From an uncultured Hellea sp. (GTDB lineage Bacteria > Pseudomonadota > Alphaproteobacteria > Caulobacterales > Maricaulaceae): DNA of 64,000 bases. Within the stretch, counting starts at the first letter, position 1. Each line of letters starts with the position of its first letter. Shown piece after piece: positions 27,925 to 38,422 of this stretch. The position numbers and the translations under genes were made by a program. The stretch is from the NCBI GenBank assembly GCA_938007935.1, contig CALLMD010000011.1:1-64000 (forward strand), in the 5' to 3' direction. The notes below the pieces were generated by a model. It was not told the origin of the DNA. It worked only from the letters and a program-made list of their open reading frames with translations, and searched no databases.

Positions 27925-29316
27925 ATGTCCGAAACATCTTTCGACGTTATCATTATTGGCTCTGGCCCCGGCGGCTATGTGACCGCTATTCGAGCGGCGC
28001 AGCTCGGCTTTAAAACGGCTATCATCGAGAAAGAAGATTTGGGCGGTGTATGCCTAAACTGGGGCTGTATCCCGACCAAAGCCTTGCTGCGCTCCGCCGA
28101 GGTTTACCACAATATGCAGCATGCAGCGGATTACGGCCTCTCCGCCTCCCCTCAATTTGATCTTAAAGCCATTGTGGCCCGCTCACGCAAAATCGCGGGA
28201 CAGCTCTCTGGCGGCATCAAGCATTTAATGAAGAAGAACAAAGTCACCGTGATTGCGGGGTTTGCGACTCTAAAGGCTGGCACCGACGCCCCTACCGTCA
28301 TGGTCGACGGCACAGCCTATAACGCCAAGCATGTTATCCTGGCCACAGGCGCAAGAGCGCGCACCATCCCGCAGGCAGGTCTTGCCCCTGACGGTAAATA
28401 TATCTGGACGGCCAGAGAAGCTATGGTGCCCGATACCATGCCCGGCAAACTCCTTGTCATTGGCTCCGGCGCTATTGGGATGGAATTTGCGAGTTTCTAT
28501 GATGCCTTTGGCGCAGATGTGACCGTGGTTGAAATGGTTGACCGTATCCTGCCCGCTGAAGACGCAGAGATTTCAAAAATGGCGCGCAAAGCCTTTGAGA
28601 AACGCGGCCTGACCATCAAAACGGAAACACAAGCCAGCTTAAAGCCAAATTCCAATGGCGTCATCGCAACACTAACCTCGAACGGTAAATCAGAAACGGC
28701 TGAATTTGACCGCGTTATCCTCGCTGTTGGCATTGTCGGCAATGTCGAAGATATGGGCCTTGAAGCGCTCGGCGTGAAAATTGACCGCAGCCATATTACT
28801 GTGGATGAGTATAGTTTTACCGGCGTGAAAGGCCTCTACGCGATTGGCGATGTCACCACCCCGCCATGGCTGGCCCATAAAGCCTCGCATGAAGGTATTA
28901 TCTGCATCGAGAAAATCGCTGGAGGTAATCCTCATCCGCTTAACGCGAACGCTATACCGGGCTGTACCTATTGCCATCCACAAGTGGCCAGCGTGGGCTA
29001 TACAGAGGCTGAGGCCAAAGAGGCAGGCTATGAGATTAAAGTCGGGCGTTTCCCCTTTATCGGTAACGGCAAAGCCATTGCGCTGGGTGAACCAGAGGGG
29101 CTGATTAAAACTGTCTTTGATGCCAAGACGGGCGAACTTTTAGGCGCGCATATGATCGGCGCAGAAGTGACAGAGCTTATACAAGGCTATACAATCGCGC
29201 AGAAACTGGAAACGACAGAGCATGAGCTGATGGAAACAGTCTTCCCGCATCCTACGCTTTCAGAGATGATGCATGAAGCCGTGCTTGATGCCTATGATCG
29301 CACAATTCACTTTTAG
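27925..29316 (+). CDS. lpdA: Dihydrolipoyl dehydrogenase
   Basis: 463 residues. This flavoprotein reoxidises the lipoyl arms of PdhC and other 2-oxoacid dehydrogenases, passing electrons to NAD. The FAD-binding start IIIGSGPGGYVTAIRAAQLG, the redox-active disulfide GGVCLNWGCIPTKAL, an NAD Rossmann motif (LVIGSGAIGMEFASF) and the C-terminal catalytic HPHPTLSEMMHEAV are all intact. It completes the pyruvate dehydrogenase set begun at pdhA, separated by element C and a Glu-rich gene. Confidence 0.97.
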   Translation: MSETSFDVIIIGSGPGGYVTAIRAAQLGFKTAIIEKEDLGGVCLNWGCIPTKALLRSAEVYHNMQHAADYGLSASPQFDLKAIVARSRKIAGQLSGGIKHLMKKNKVTVIAGFATLKAGTDAPTVMVDGTAYNAKHVILATGARARTIPQAGLAPDGKYIWTAREAMVPDTMPGKLLVIGSGAIGMEFASFYDAFGADVTVVEMVDRILPAEDAEISKMARKAFEKRGLTIKTETQASLKPNSNGVIATLTSNGKSETAEFDRVILAVGIVGNVEDMGLEALGVKIDRSHITVDEYSFTGVKGLYAIGDVTTPPWLAHKASHEGIICIEKIAGGNPHPLNANAIPGCTYCHPQVASVGYTEAEAKEAGYEIKVGRFPFIGNGKAIALGEPEGLIKTVFDAKTGELLGAHMIGAEVTELIQGYTIAQKLETTEHELMETVFPHPTLSEMMHEAVLDAYDRTIHF

Positions 29317-29336
29317 ACTAAAACACTAGTCTAAAA
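29311..29336. terminator. Shared inverted repeat holding both stop codons of convergent genes
   Basis: TTTTAGACT (29311-29319) and AGTCTAAAA (29328-29336) are perfect 9-bp arms around 8 nt. The TAG of lpdA is in the left arm, and the stop of the convergent acyltransferase gene begins in the right arm. The stem may act as a weak bidirectional terminator. Confidence 0.6.
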
Positions 29337-30426
29337 GCATCGCGCTTGCATCATAATGTCTTGGGGCTTTGCGGCCAAAGCGTAGGAAGCTGGAAAAACT
29401 CTTTTTCTTGGTCAGCATGGGCTTCTCTACGAAGTGCCATGACAGCGTCGCCAAAGCATAAGTTATTGGCAAGGTAATTGCGAAGAGCGCCAATACTGAT
29501 AGGTTAGGAAACCACATAAAGACCATCTGCAATACTAACCAATGATAGATGTAAACACCGTAAGATACGTCGCTTAAATTTTTCAAGAAATCGAGTTTCG
29601 GGGCCTTCACATAGGCCGCCCACATGACGAAATAGGCAAGCGCCATATTCGTTGTGACCTCGAAAATTTGTATTTTGGATGTCACTACAGCCAAGAGGAA
29701 CATGGCTGGAATACCCAAAGCATGAAAAGAAAGACGGTCACGATAAGCAAAAATGGCTGCGCCTAATCCATAGGCAATCCCGAAACGCAGAAGCGCTTGC
29801 AATGTTGCGGGAATATGATCGTAAAAGCCAAGAGCATGTGCCGCGACCCAAGCCATAGAGGGCAGAATAAACTGCGCGAGAACCATCCATTTTTTCTTCA
29901 TAAGGCCCAATGAAAAGATTATCGCTGTACCAATATATGCTAAAAATTCATAACGTAGGGTCCAAAGCGGGCCGCCGGCCATTTGTTCAGCATTAGATTC
30001 AAAAATACCTGGCAGGAACATATCCGTGTCGATAAAGCTGAGCACGGCAAGAGGTTGCTTAAGAAAGTCAATATGCGTGAAATATTCTTTTAACGGCAAA
30101 GACGTTGATAAAGGTCCAACGATAAACATCGCAAAAAGCGTCAAAACAATAAGCGCCGGATAGATACGTAAGATTCTGGCCGAGCCATACTCACTGACAT
30201 CCCCACGATAAAGCATTGATTTTGTTACCAAAAATCCTGATGCGATAAAAAAGAGATTCACCGCAAGATAGCTGAAATTATAATGGAAAAACACATGAGG
30301 CTCGGCCTGTGGATCCCTCAGACCAATGATAGATGTATGCCCGATAACAACGAGAATCGCAAAAAGTAAGCGTAGAGGCGTGAAGAAATTATCATGCCCA
30401 TCTCTGATTTTTACTGCATTTAGCAT
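29326..30426 (-). CDS. Acyltransferase 3 family membrane protein
   Basis: 366 residues with about ten transmembrane helices. The N-terminal block HDNFFTPLRLLFAILVVIGH carries the family Arg-x-x-x-x-x-x-x-x-x-H pattern, and SYGVYIYHWLVLQM near the end is a typical late-helix motif. Such enzymes O-acylate sugars of lipopolysaccharide, exopolysaccharide or peptidoglycan-linked polymers from the cytoplasmic membrane. The acceptor is unknown. It is a single gene, convergent with lpdA. Confidence 0.88.
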   Translation of the reverse strand: MLNAVKIRDGHDNFFTPLRLLFAILVVIGHTSIIGLRDPQAEPHVFFHYNFSYLAVNLFFIASGFLVTKSMLYRGDVSEYGSARILRIYPALIVLTLFAMFIVGPLSTSLPLKEYFTHIDFLKQPLAVLSFIDTDMFLPGIFESNAEQMAGGPLWTLRYEFLAYIGTAIIFSLGLMKKKWMVLAQFILPSMAWVAAHALGFYDHIPATLQALLRFGIAYGLGAAIFAYRDRLSFHALGIPAMFLLAVVTSKIQIFEVTTNMALAYFVMWAAYVKAPKLDFLKNLSDVSYGVYIYHWLVLQMVFMWFPNLSVLALFAITLPITYALATLSWHFVEKPMLTKKKSFSSFLRFGRKAPRHYDASAMLLD

Positions 30427-30495
30427 ATTGGTCCCACCAAATTTTTTCGTGAGACATAACCCAAAGATATTAAAATATACAAAATACGCCCGAAT

Positions 30496-31218
30496 TTAGG
30501 TCAGTATATTCAAGCTTTTTATCATTCTTGCACGCGCATCAGGCAAAGTCTTGTTAACCCCCCACTGCACGCGGGTCTCTAAGAAGTATCCCGTCAGGGC
30601 CAATCCTTTAGTCACATCTTCTAGCGGCGCATAGGGTTGGCCGAGCAAGAATGCAGGCAAAGCAAGCAGCTTATCTTTATAGGGTTCTGCTGCACTTGCT
30701 GAAACAGCGCGGCCTGAGCGCGGCGATACATGGGTCAAATTATCATTGACCCCAGTCGCGGCGCAGCTCTTAAGGTCAAGCCCATATCCCATCGCTGTCA
30801 ATAACCCCGCTTCCCATTTCACATAAAGCGCAGGCCATATATCGGGATTATGTAAATTATCTATTAGAACTTCCAGAGCGCTATAGACATCATTATGGGG
30901 CTCCCGTTCGGGCAGGCATTCCCTAGCTACAGCACAAATTGAATTCAGCCCCGCGAGAGAAAGCCTATCATCCATAAGCGCCGCGGCTCGGGCCGAAAGG
31001 GCCTCTACAGTAAAAGCGCCTAAATGTTCTGATAAGCGCCCGCGCCATGCTACTTTGACTTTATTACCAGGTTGTAAAATGGGGCGGATACGGCGGCTAA
31101 CCCCGCCTCTTACAAGACCTAGATGGCGACCTCGGTCAGGTGTGAAGACATCAATAATAGCCGATGTTTCACCGTGTTTTTTGACAGATAAAACATAGCC
31201 TTCTGATTCCCAATCCAT
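30496..31218 (-). CDS. recO: DNA repair protein RecO
   Basis: 240 residues. The N-terminal OB-fold (EGYVLSVKKHGETSAIIDVF then RHLGLVRGG) is characteristic. RecO works with RecR and RecF to load RecA on SSB-coated single strands. The Cys pairs of Zn-binding RecO are not obvious here; only one Cys (KSCAATG) lies in that region, as in several alphaproteobacterial RecO proteins. The gene sits just after era in the usual recO-era-rnc order, 12 nt downstream of era. Confidence 0.92.
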   Translation of the reverse strand: MDWESEGYVLSVKKHGETSAIIDVFTPDRGRHLGLVRGGVSRRIRPILQPGNKVKVAWRGRLSEHLGAFTVEALSARAAALMDDRLSLAGLNSICAVARECLPEREPHNDVYSALEVLIDNLHNPDIWPALYVKWEAGLLTAMGYGLDLKSCAATGVNDNLTHVSPRSGRAVSASAAEPYKDKLLALPAFLLGQPYAPLEDVTKGLALTGYFLETRVQWGVNKTLPDARARMIKSLNILT

Positions 31219-31230
31219 ATCTACCCATTA

Positions 31231-32202
31231 TCAGACGTCAAATTCGAGACCACTCTCGACATAACGCGCTTTATCATTTTGCCAATTATCGCGCACCTTC
31301 ACAAAGAGAAAAAGATGGACTTTAACCCCTAACCAATCTTGCATATCACGGCGCGCGGCCGCGCCAATATCCTTGATGGTTTTACCGCCTTTACCCAACA
31401 CAATAGGTTTTTGGCTATCGCGGCGCACATAGATAATTTGATCAATGCGGATGTCGCCATTTTTCTGGTTCGTCCATTTTTCAGTCTCGACGGTTGAGGC
31501 GTAGGGCAGCTCATCATGCAAACGTAAAAACAGCTTTTCACGTGTGATCTCTGCCGCCATTAAACGCGAGGGTATATCTGCGGCTTGGTCGGGTGGATAT
31601 AGAAACGGCCCTTGCGGCATGGCGGCCGCTAACGTCTTAGACAAGGTTTCAACGCCGTCTAAATTTAAGGCCGAAATAAGAAATATCTCTTCATAAACGC
31701 CCAGCTTCCCAAACTCAGCGATTTGTTCGAGCAATAAATCATGCGCCATTTCATCAATTTTATTGAGCGCTAGATATACTTTCTTTTGCTTACGTAGTTT
31801 TAGACCCGCAACAACGCGCTTTGTATCTTCGACAGAGAGACGGTCCTGCGCGCTCCCCTCACCGTGCTTATGACGATGATGAGCTGGCGCATCGACAACA
31901 TGCACAATAGCCTCTGAATCGCCCACACCTGTCCAAGCCGCATGTACCATAGATTTAGCAAGCCGATCAGTGTCCTTAGGCGCAAAAATACCAGGCGTAT
32001 CAACGAGCACAACTTGCGCTTCTTCATCATCCGCCGTTTTAAGCATAGCAATGCCGCGCACCTGAAACCGTGTTGTTTGAACCTTATGTGTGACGATAGA
32101 AACTTTTTCGCCAACTAAGGCATTTGTCAGTGTGGACTTACCCGCATTGGGCGCGCCAATAATGGCGACAAAGCCTGCCCGACTCGTAATAGGGTTATTC
32201 AT
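31231..32202 (-). CDS. era: GTPase Era
   Basis: 323 residues from the ATG at 32202, which overlaps the rnc stop as ATGA; a TTG at 32211 would begin earlier and is less likely. GTPase motifs: G1 GAPNAGKST, G3 DTPGIF, G4 NKID. The C-terminal KH domain binds the 3' end of 16S rRNA (GKGGKTIKDIG). Era assists 30S maturation and couples it to the cell cycle. It is translationally coupled to rnc, whose product processes the same rRNA. Confidence 0.97.
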   Translation of the reverse strand: MNNPITSRAGFVAIIGAPNAGKSTLTNALVGEKVSIVTHKVQTTRFQVRGIAMLKTADDEEAQVVLVDTPGIFAPKDTDRLAKSMVHAAWTGVGDSEAIVHVVDAPAHHRHKHGEGSAQDRLSVEDTKRVVAGLKLRKQKKVYLALNKIDEMAHDLLLEQIAEFGKLGVYEEIFLISALNLDGVETLSKTLAAAMPQGPFLYPPDQAADIPSRLMAAEITREKLFLRLHDELPYASTVETEKWTNQKNGDIRIDQIIYVRRDSQKPIVLGKGGKTIKDIGAAARRDMQDWLGVKVHLFLFVKVRDNWQNDKARYVESGLEFDV

Positions 32203-32888
32203 GTTGGCCAATTTTCAAGTAAGTGTAGGGCGGCATAACGCTCGGCATCCTTCTTTGATTTTCCAGAGCCTTTAGCGGATCCGATATTTTCAACATTAAC
32301 TTCTACGACAAAAAGAGGACGATGATCAGGCCCTGACCTCTCTATAACGGCATAAACAGGTTGTGCGCCCGCAGCCATCACGGCTTTTTCTTGTAAGCTT
32401 GTTTTAGGATCTTTCATTGATCCTTTTGTCACAGCATCAATTTCATCGACCCAATGAGCTTCAAAGAAAAGCTTAGCCGCCTCAAAACCGCCATCCAAAT
32501 ATATGGCGGCCAATAAAGCTTCGCAGGCATCCCCTAATATGGAGACTTTTTCGCGCCCGCCTTGCTTTTCTTCACTTGGTGAAATTTGCAGTGCGTCTCC
32601 AAGACCAAGCTTTCTCGCAATACGCGCACATGTTTCTTTTCTAACAAGCGCATTAAGCCTCCGCGCCATCGCGCCTTCATCGCTCGGACTCAGTATGAAT
32701 AACTTTTCTGCGGTTAAAAGACCAAGAACGCGGTCACCTAAAAATTCAAGCCGTTCATTATTTTCAATAGCCCGGCGGCCATCGCCAAATGAGCTATGGG
32801 TTAAAGCCCGTTGGCCCAGCGCTTTATCTTGAAACTTATAACCCATGCGGGTTTCAAGCACCTCTAATCTTCGATATTCAACACTCAT
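32199..32888 (-). CDS. rnc: Ribonuclease III
   Basis: 229 residues. The signature NERLEFLGDRVLGL (residues about 43-56) holds the catalytic acids, with a second acidic patch at GDACEALLAAIYLD. The C-terminal dsRNA-binding domain starts near DPKTSLQEKA and ends with GSGKSKKDAERYAALHLLE. RNase III cuts double-stranded regions in rRNA precursors and regulated RNAs. It overlaps lepB upstream by one base and era downstream by 4 bp; the long stems in the structured elements of this window could be substrates. Confidence 0.97.
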   Translation of the reverse strand: MSVEYRRLEVLETRMGYKFQDKALGQRALTHSSFGDGRRAIENNERLEFLGDRVLGLLTAEKLFILSPSDEGAMARRLNALVRKETCARIARKLGLGDALQISPSEEKQGGREKVSILGDACEALLAAIYLDGGFEAAKLFFEAHWVDEIDAVTKGSMKDPKTSLQEKAVMAAGAQPVYAVIERSGPDHRPLFVVEVNVENIGSAKGSGKSKKDAERYAALHLLENWPT

Positions 32889-33664
32889 TAATTGATGGCT
32901 TTAAAAAAACGGTCGCCGCGCATATTAAGCCACGTCCAAGGCTTTAGAAGCTCAAAATCATTATTGGCCGATAAGAGGACGAATTCAGCCTTACCCATAA
33001 GATTTTCAGTGGGCACATAACCTGCCCCGCCGCTGGTTACTGATATACGGCTATCTCCAGAACGATCACGGTTATCGCCCATCATGAAATAATGTCCTGC
33101 TGGAACGGTATAGACAGAGGTATTATCGCTAGGGCTGTTTTCATCGACATTGTAGATTACATGTGACTTTCCGTTATCGAAAGTTTCTGACCATGCCACC
33201 GCTAAAATATCCCTGCCATTTTGATTAGTGTATCTCTCTTCATTTAGTTTTTTGACCTCTGCTGGCGCGCCATTAACAAAAAGACGCCCATCCTGCATCT
33301 GAATTTGATCTCCAGGTAGCCCAACGAGTCTTTTGATGAAATTTTTGCTCTGTCCTTCGGGTCTAAAAACTAAAACATCTCCGCGCTCAGGCGCGCGTTC
33401 AAAAAGCCTTCCTTTTTTAATTGGGAAAGGCAGAGGCGTTGCGGCATGTTTTCCATAGCCCAAGGAGTATTTTGTGGTGATAATATAATCACCTTTCATC
33501 AATCCAGGCAGCATAGACCCTGAGGGAATATGAAAGGGTTGAAAAAGAAACGTGCGCAGTACAAGGGCAATGCCTAAAGCCCAGATGATGGTTGAAAACA
33601 TTTCAAGAATGGGATTACCCGTTTCTTTGTTTGCGCTTTCAGATTTATTTTCTTTCTTAGCCAT
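32888..33664 (-). CDS. lepB: Signal peptidase I
   Basis: 258 residues. A hydrophobic N-terminal anchor (about residues 20-40) precedes the catalytic Ser motif PSGSMLPGLMKGDYI (Ser about residue 53). The general-base Lys lies in FIKRLVGLPGD, and the conserved MGDNRDRSGDSR follows. It removes signal peptides on the outer face of the inner membrane. It lies between acpS and rnc, the expected alphaproteobacterial order, and shares a base with rnc. Confidence 0.97.
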   Translation of the reverse strand: MAKKENKSESANKETGNPILEMFSTIIWALGIALVLRTFLFQPFHIPSGSMLPGLMKGDYIITTKYSLGYGKHAATPLPFPIKKGRLFERAPERGDVLVFRPEGQSKNFIKRLVGLPGDQIQMQDGRLFVNGAPAEVKKLNEERYTNQNGRDILAVAWSETFDNGKSHVIYNVDENSPSDNTSVYTVPAGHYFMMGDNRDRSGDSRISVTSGGAGYVPTENLMGKAEFVLLSANNDFELLKPWTWLNMRGDRFFKAIN

Positions 33665-33670
33665 ATGCCG

Positions 33671-34072
33671 TCAATTAGCTCTGTGCGCTTCGATTAAAGC
33701 ATAAGCTGTTGCATATGGATAATCATCCGAAAGACTCAAAAAAACGCGCGCTTCATGCCCATCAGGTGTTTTAGCTTTTAACCGCTCTAGCGCACCGCCA
33801 TGCAGTATAGCGCGAGGACGCCCCGAGGGATCGTTTTTTACCTCGACATCTGTCCAAGATAAAGCCCCCGAATTTGTTGTCGCGAGGGCCTTAGCAACGG
33901 CCTCTTTGGCAGCGAAGCGCTTCGCATAGGAAGAGGCTTTTGCCGATTTTGGTTCGCAGTAACTTTGCTCATGGGTGGTGAAGGTCTTATCAATAAAACG
34001 CTGGCCGAATTTCTCGATCATTTTTTCAATGCGGGAAATATCACAAATATCTGTGCCAATACCTAAAATCAT
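33671..34072 (-). CDS. acpS: Holo-[acyl-carrier-protein] synthase
   Basis: 133 residues. The family motifs GIGTDICDI (Mg-binding Asp) and [13 protein letters not shown] are present. It transfers phosphopantetheine from CoA to acyl carrier protein, activating it for fatty acid synthesis. Its start overlaps the end of pdxJ by 4 bp and lepB begins 6 nt later, so the operon is continuous. Confidence 0.96.
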   Translation of the reverse strand: MILGIGTDICDISRIEKMIEKFGQRFIDKTFTTHEQSYCEPKSAKASSYAKRFAAKEAVAKALATTNSGALSWTDVEVKNDPSGRPRAILHGGALERLKAKTPDGHEARVFLSLSDDYPYATAYALIEAHRAN

Positions 34073-34866
34073 GTCGCCCTTGCCTCTGTCGCGATAAGCC
34101 GCATTTCTGTAATAGCCGCTTCTAGCCCGACGAAAATGGCTTCGCCAATGATAAAATGACCTATATTCAGCTCCATACCTTCTGGAATAGCCGCAATCGG
34201 CGCAACATTATCAAATGTCAGCCCATGCCCAAAATGCACCTCTAAACCCAATGAATGGGCAAGCTTGGCCCCATCTTTTAGGGCCGTTAAAATAGCGCCT
34301 GCCTCTTTCTGATCTTCCCTATCTAGCGCATGGGCATAAGACCCCGTATGAAATTCAACTACTTTTGCATCTGTACGTGCTGCCGCCTCAATTTGGTGGG
34401 TAACGGCCTCGATGAATAAAGACACGCGCGACCCGGCTGCATTAAGAGCCGTAATAATCGGAACAAGTCTATTATGTTGACCTGCGACATCCAGCCCGCC
34501 CTCTGTGGTGCGTTCCTCGCGCCGTTCAGGCACAATACAAACCGCATGAGGTTTAAGGTTTAAGGCAATATCGCGCATTTCCTCAGTCGCAGCCATTTCC
34601 ATATTTAAGGGGATATTCTCATTGCTACAAAGCGCCTGTAAGCGCTCAAGATCATCATCCCGAATATGCCGCCTATCTTCGCGCAAATGCGCTGTTATTC
34701 CATCCGCCCCAGCCTGAATGGCGGCCCATGCGCCCGCAACAGGATCAGGATGCTCTCCGCCGCGCGCATTTCGCACCGTCGCAATGTGGTCAATATTAAT
34801 TCCTAGACGTGGAAGTGCCTTGATACGTCCTTTGGCTATGGCCGAAACCTTAGCGGAAGGAGACAT
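34069..34866 (-). CDS. pdxJ: Pyridoxine 5'-phosphate synthase
   Basis: 265 residues, slightly longer than E. coli PdxJ owing to ~18 extra N-terminal residues. [20 protein letters not shown] and [12 protein letters not shown] are the defining blocks, and [10 protein letters not shown] is near the C-terminal phosphate site. The enzyme closes the pyridine ring of vitamin B6. It overlaps acpS by 4 bp and pyrE by 1 bp, so all three are cotranslated. Confidence 0.97.
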   Translation of the reverse strand: MSPSAKVSAIAKGRIKALPRLGINIDHIATVRNARGGEHPDPVAGAWAAIQAGADGITAHLREDRRHIRDDDLERLQALCSNENIPLNMEMAATEEMRDIALNLKPHAVCIVPERREERTTEGGLDVAGQHNRLVPIITALNAAGSRVSLFIEAVTHQIEAAARTDAKVVEFHTGSYAHALDREDQKEAGAILTALKDGAKLAHSLGLEVHFGHGLTFDNVAPIAAIPEGMELNIGHFIIGEAIFVGLEAAITEMRLIATEARAT

Positions 34867-35450
34867 TACTTTAGGCCCCGACTTCCGGGCTTAATCGCAG
34901 GTATGTTTTCAAGCGCGGCAGGTAGATCATCTGGGTCATAATCAGGGAATTTACGCGCTGCCAAACTCACAAGCGGCACGCCAATATCAGCGGCGCCATT
35001 TGAGCGGTCAAAAAGACACGCCCCCGCTATAACTTTGGCCCCTGTTTTATTCATGGAGGCAATACATTCCCGTGAAGACAGCCCTGTCGTGACGATGTCT
35101 TCGACCATCAGAACCTTTTGTCCTGGTTCTAGAGTAAAGCCGCGGCGCAGGGTAAACTCACCTTCTTCCCGTTCAACAAATATCGATTCAAGGCCCATAT
35201 GACGCGCCGTTTCATATCCGGGGATGACCCCGCCCATGGCCGGCGCGACAATGATGTCGGGCTGGACGTCCAATGTGGCTTTGACCTTATCTGCTAAGGC
35301 TTTGCAGAGTTTGGAGGTTAGAACGGGGTTCTTGAAAATCAGAGCCTTTTGCAAAAACACAGAGCTTCTTCGGCCCGAGGACAAAATGAAATGTCCTTCC
35401 AGCAAAGCACCCGCTTCGCGAAAGACGTCTAAGACATCATCTGTATTCAT
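34866..35450 (-). CDS. pyrE: Orotate phosphoribosyltransferase
   Basis: 194 residues. The PRPP-binding loop [17 protein letters not shown] and the orotate region ([13 protein letters not shown]) identify it. It joins orotate to PRPP in pyrimidine synthesis. It shares a base with rsh upstream and with pdxJ downstream. Confidence 0.96.
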   Translation of the reverse strand: MNTDDVLDVFREAGALLEGHFILSSGRRSSVFLQKALIFKNPVLTSKLCKALADKVKATLDVQPDIIVAPAMGGVIPGYETARHMGLESIFVEREEGEFTLRRGFTLEPGQKVLMVEDIVTTGLSSRECIASMNKTGAKVIAGACLFDRSNGAADIGVPLVSLAARKFPDYDPDDLPAALENIPAIKPGSRGLK

Positions 35451-37696
35451 TAGCTTATCCAGTTTTCATTCGGGGCCTCAGCGCGGGTCCGTTTCGCAGA
35501 GACGACATAGGCGCTTGCCCGCAGCGCCGCAACAATTTGTATCAAATGGCGATTATCAGTCACTTCGACATCCAAAACCATGTCAAAGAAGCTTGGGCTA
35601 CGCACGAGGGTCTTAATATTAGTAATATTGCCCAGCGCTTCTCCAACAATTTTCGTCACATCGGCTAAAGCTCCCGGGACATGCTCGACCGTTGCTGAAA
35701 TCTTGCCCGTTGAGGCTGTTTGCGCCGCGGCCCTGCGCCAACCCAAATCAAGCCATCGGTCTTGATGCTCTTCCAGACCTGCTAATATTTCACAATCAAT
35801 CGTATGAATATCAACACCGCGGCCTATAGATTGGTAGCCCACAATCCTGTCCCCCGGGATGGGTGAGCAGCAATCCGCCAAATGCATAGAGACACCTGCG
35901 CGTAGCCCCTCGCCCTTGACATAAAGACGGGCCGTATTGTCGTCGATAATTTCGCGCTTGGCATATTCATCAATCGCTTTGGTATTTTCACGGCCAGGAA
36001 AGACGGCATTCATAAATTTTCTTATCGAGAGGTCACCGCGGCCTAACCCCTCATAAAGCTCATCCGCTTCTTCATAGTTCAAGCGTTTTAAGGCGTCGGT
36101 CAGCGCGCTTTCACTAAAGTCTTTACCTTCGCGGGCAAAAGCATGATCGGCCAGCATAGTGCCAATACGGCGAAATTCATCTGACTCCCCCTCTCGGGTC
36201 AAGCGGCGCAGAGCCGAACGGGCTTTTCCCGTAACAACAATATTTTCCCAGCCTTGCTGGGCCTCAGGCTGACCGCCGCGAATGATTTTTACCACGTCGC
36301 CATTACACAGTTGATGCCGTAACTGCACTTCACGGCCATTAACAACTGCACCAATACATGTATCGCCAACTTTTGTGTGCACAGCATAGGCAAAATCAAT
36401 CGGCGTTGCACCGCGCGGCAAAGCAATGAGGTCGCCTTTTGGCGTAAAAGTGAAAACCTGATCGGTAAACATTTCAAGCTTGGCATGCTCAAGGAACTCA
36501 TCCGCGTCTCCGCTTTGTTCCATCATTTCAACTAAGGGCCGAATACGGCGCAGCGGGTCACCACCGCTCGCCTTGGCCATTTCAGGATCATAGGCATAAC
36601 TATTATCTTTATAGGCCCAATGGGCGGCGACGCCGCGCTCGGCGACATCTTCCATACGCTCGGTGCGAATTTGCAGCTCAACCCGGCGGTTATCTCCGGT
36701 TAAAATCGTTGTTTGCAGTGAGCGGTAACCATTGGGTTTAGGGACAGAAATAAAATCCCGAAAGCGCCCCGGCACGCAGCGAAAGGCCTCATGCATTTCA
36801 CCCAAAACGCGGTAACAATCGTCTTTTGTCTCAACGATAAGACGAAAAGCAAAAATATCCGCGACGTCATCAAATGAAATACCTTGGCGCTGTAATTTTC
36901 GCCAAATCGCATAGGCGCGTTTTTCGCGGCCATAAATACGCGCCTTTATGCCCGCCTCTTCTACGAGGTCACGCAAAGCAATGGACATCTCAGAGATCGC
37001 AACTTTTTGATCCGAACGCCACGCCTCTAGCCGTTTCGTAATACTTTCAAAAGCCGACGGATTAAGATGTTGAAAGGACAAATCCTCAAGTTCTGAGCAT
37101 ATTTTATCCACGCCGACCCGTCGTGCAAGCGGAGCATAAATCTCAAGCGTTTCGCGCGCGATACGTTCTCGAGATTCAGGCTTGGGATGAAAATGTAGCG
37201 TGCGCATATTATGGAGGCGGTCACACATTTTCACGAGTAAAACCCGCACATCCTCACTCATGGCGAGTACAAATTTCTGGAAATTCTCCGCCTGCGCGGT
37301 TTCACGGGTCGCATTGGGCGAAAGCTCAAGATTGCCGAGCTTGGTCACCCCCTTTACAAGCTTGGCGATTTCTGGGGTGAATTCTCTGGATAGGTCCTCA
37401 AATGTCGTATCCGTGTCTTCTAAAACATCATGCAGAAGCGCCGTACAAATACTGGCCGAGTCCAAATGTAAGCCGGCTAATATGCCTGCCACTTCAATCG
37501 GATGAGCGTAATAAGGGTCACCAGAATGGCGCATTTGCTCACCATGAGCTTTCACCGAAAATATATAGGCCTTATTGAGCAAGGCCTCATCGACGGACGG
37601 GTCGTATGCGCGCACCAAATCCACCAATTCAAATTGGCGCAGATAGCTCTGCCCCTTACTCGGCAGCGCCGTCTTGATATCAGCTGCTTTATTCAT
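35450..37696 (-). CDS. Bifunctional (p)ppGpp synthetase/hydrolase (Rsh)
   Basis: 748 residues. Residues about 40-200 are the HD hydrolase with an intact HD pair ([18 protein letters not shown]). The synthetase follows (about 230-360), with [20 protein letters not shown] and [17 protein letters not shown] (about 410-470) and ACT (last ~75 residues) domains complete the long form. Both activities look intact, so this is the single bifunctional Rsh that alphaproteobacteria use to set ppGpp during starvation. rpoZ, whose omega subunit forms part of the ppGpp site on RNA polymerase, is directly upstream, a meaningful pairing. Confidence 0.96.
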   Translation of the reverse strand: MNKAADIKTALPSKGQSYLRQFELVDLVRAYDPSVDEALLNKAYIFSVKAHGEQMRHSGDPYYAHPIEVAGILAGLHLDSASICTALLHDVLEDTDTTFEDLSREFTPEIAKLVKGVTKLGNLELSPNATRETAQAENFQKFVLAMSEDVRVLLVKMCDRLHNMRTLHFHPKPESRERIARETLEIYAPLARRVGVDKICSELEDLSFQHLNPSAFESITKRLEAWRSDQKVAISEMSIALRDLVEEAGIKARIYGREKRAYAIWRKLQRQGISFDDVADIFAFRLIVETKDDCYRVLGEMHEAFRCVPGRFRDFISVPKPNGYRSLQTTILTGDNRRVELQIRTERMEDVAERGVAAHWAYKDNSYAYDPEMAKASGGDPLRRIRPLVEMMEQSGDADEFLEHAKLEMFTDQVFTFTPKGDLIALPRGATPIDFAYAVHTKVGDTCIGAVVNGREVQLRHQLCNGDVVKIIRGGQPEAQQGWENIVVTGKARSALRRLTREGESDEFRRIGTMLADHAFAREGKDFSESALTDALKRLNYEEADELYEGLGRGDLSIRKFMNAVFPGRENTKAIDEYAKREIIDDNTARLYVKGEGLRAGVSMHLADCCSPIPGDRIVGYQSIGRGVDIHTIDCEILAGLEEHQDRWLDLGWRRAAAQTASTGKISATVEHVPGALADVTKIVGEALGNITNIKTLVRSPSFFDMVLDVEVTDNRHLIQIVAALRASAYVVSAKRTRAEAPNENWIS

Positions 37697-37757
37697 AGCC
37701 CAGATATAGGCTGATTATCTGGATTGAAACAGCCCTTATATGAGTTAATTTGGGCGC

Positions 37758-37785
37758 ATAAAAAAACCGCCCCAGAGGACGGCTT
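37758..37785 (-). terminator. Rho-independent terminator after rpoZ
   Basis: On the minus strand CCGTCC pairs with GGGCGG (one G-U) around TCTG, followed by seven or more T. It lies about 25 nt after the rpoZ stop and separates it from rsh. Confidence 0.75.
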
Positions 37786-37808
37786 TGAAATCATTTTATG
37801 TAATAAAG

Positions 37809-38183
37809 CTAGAAACGGCTGGAATTATCATTATCGCGGTCGCTTTGAAGCGCGCGAAGAAGATCTTGCTCTGACATTTCGGCTGGCGCTTGAGCCTCGC
37901 CATGTTCAATACCGAGTAGCGGCGCCTCTTCGACTTCATCTGGCATATCATCATCTGTGATAACGCGCTGGAGACCAACAACGAGGCTCTCACGCAACTC
38001 GTCCATATCAAGCGTTTCTTCGGCTAGCTCACGTAAAGAGACAACGGGCGTCTTATCATTGTCGCGATCGACTGTCAGCGCAGACCCCGCCGCAATATTT
38101 CGTGAACGGTGAGAGGCGAGTAGAACCAAGTCAAAACGGTTTTCAACTTTTTCGATACAATCTTCAACGGTAACGCGGGCCAT
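37809..38183 (-). CDS. rpoZ: RNA polymerase omega subunit
   Basis: 124 residues from the ATG at 38183, with GGAG about 6 nt upstream; the in-frame ATG at 38195 is rejected. [20 protein letters not shown] and [13 protein letters not shown] are the omega core that holds the beta-prime subunit and, in proteobacteria, contributes to a ppGpp site. The C-terminal half is an acidic extension longer than in E. coli, usual in alphaproteobacteria. Confidence 0.96.
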   Translation of the reverse strand: MARVTVEDCIEKVENRFDLVLLASHRSRNIAAGSALTVDRDNDKTPVVSLRELAEETLDMDELRESLVVGLQRVITDDDMPDEVEEAPLLGIEHGEAQAPAEMSEQDLLRALQSDRDNDNSSRF

Positions 38184-38289
38184 AAGGCACTCCAATAGAA
38201 AAAGAGCCCCATTAAGAGGCCAGTAGAATTCGAAAGAGGTCTATAAGGGTGTTTAGGGCCCTATGCAAGTCCAGTTATAGAGCAAAATG

Positions 38290-38322
38290 AAAAGCCCAGC
38301 ACTCCACCAGTGCCGGACTTTT
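38290..38322. terminator. Bidirectional rho-independent terminator
   Basis: AAAAGCCCAGCACT and AGTGCCGGACTTTT form a 14-bp stem with one G-U or mismatch, loop CCACC. On the minus strand it ends in CTTTTCATTTT, about 100 nt after the GAF-LuxR gene, and separates it from rpoZ. The 3' region also holds GGAAC/GTTCC pairs (about 38330-38347). Confidence 0.75.
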
Positions 38323-38422
38323 AACGTCTGGAACGGGGCGCAGTGTTCCGTCTGTTGGCATCTATTCACAGATTTTGACCTAGATTAATATGCGCATGAT
38401 TACCTAGGTAAATATACGTAGC

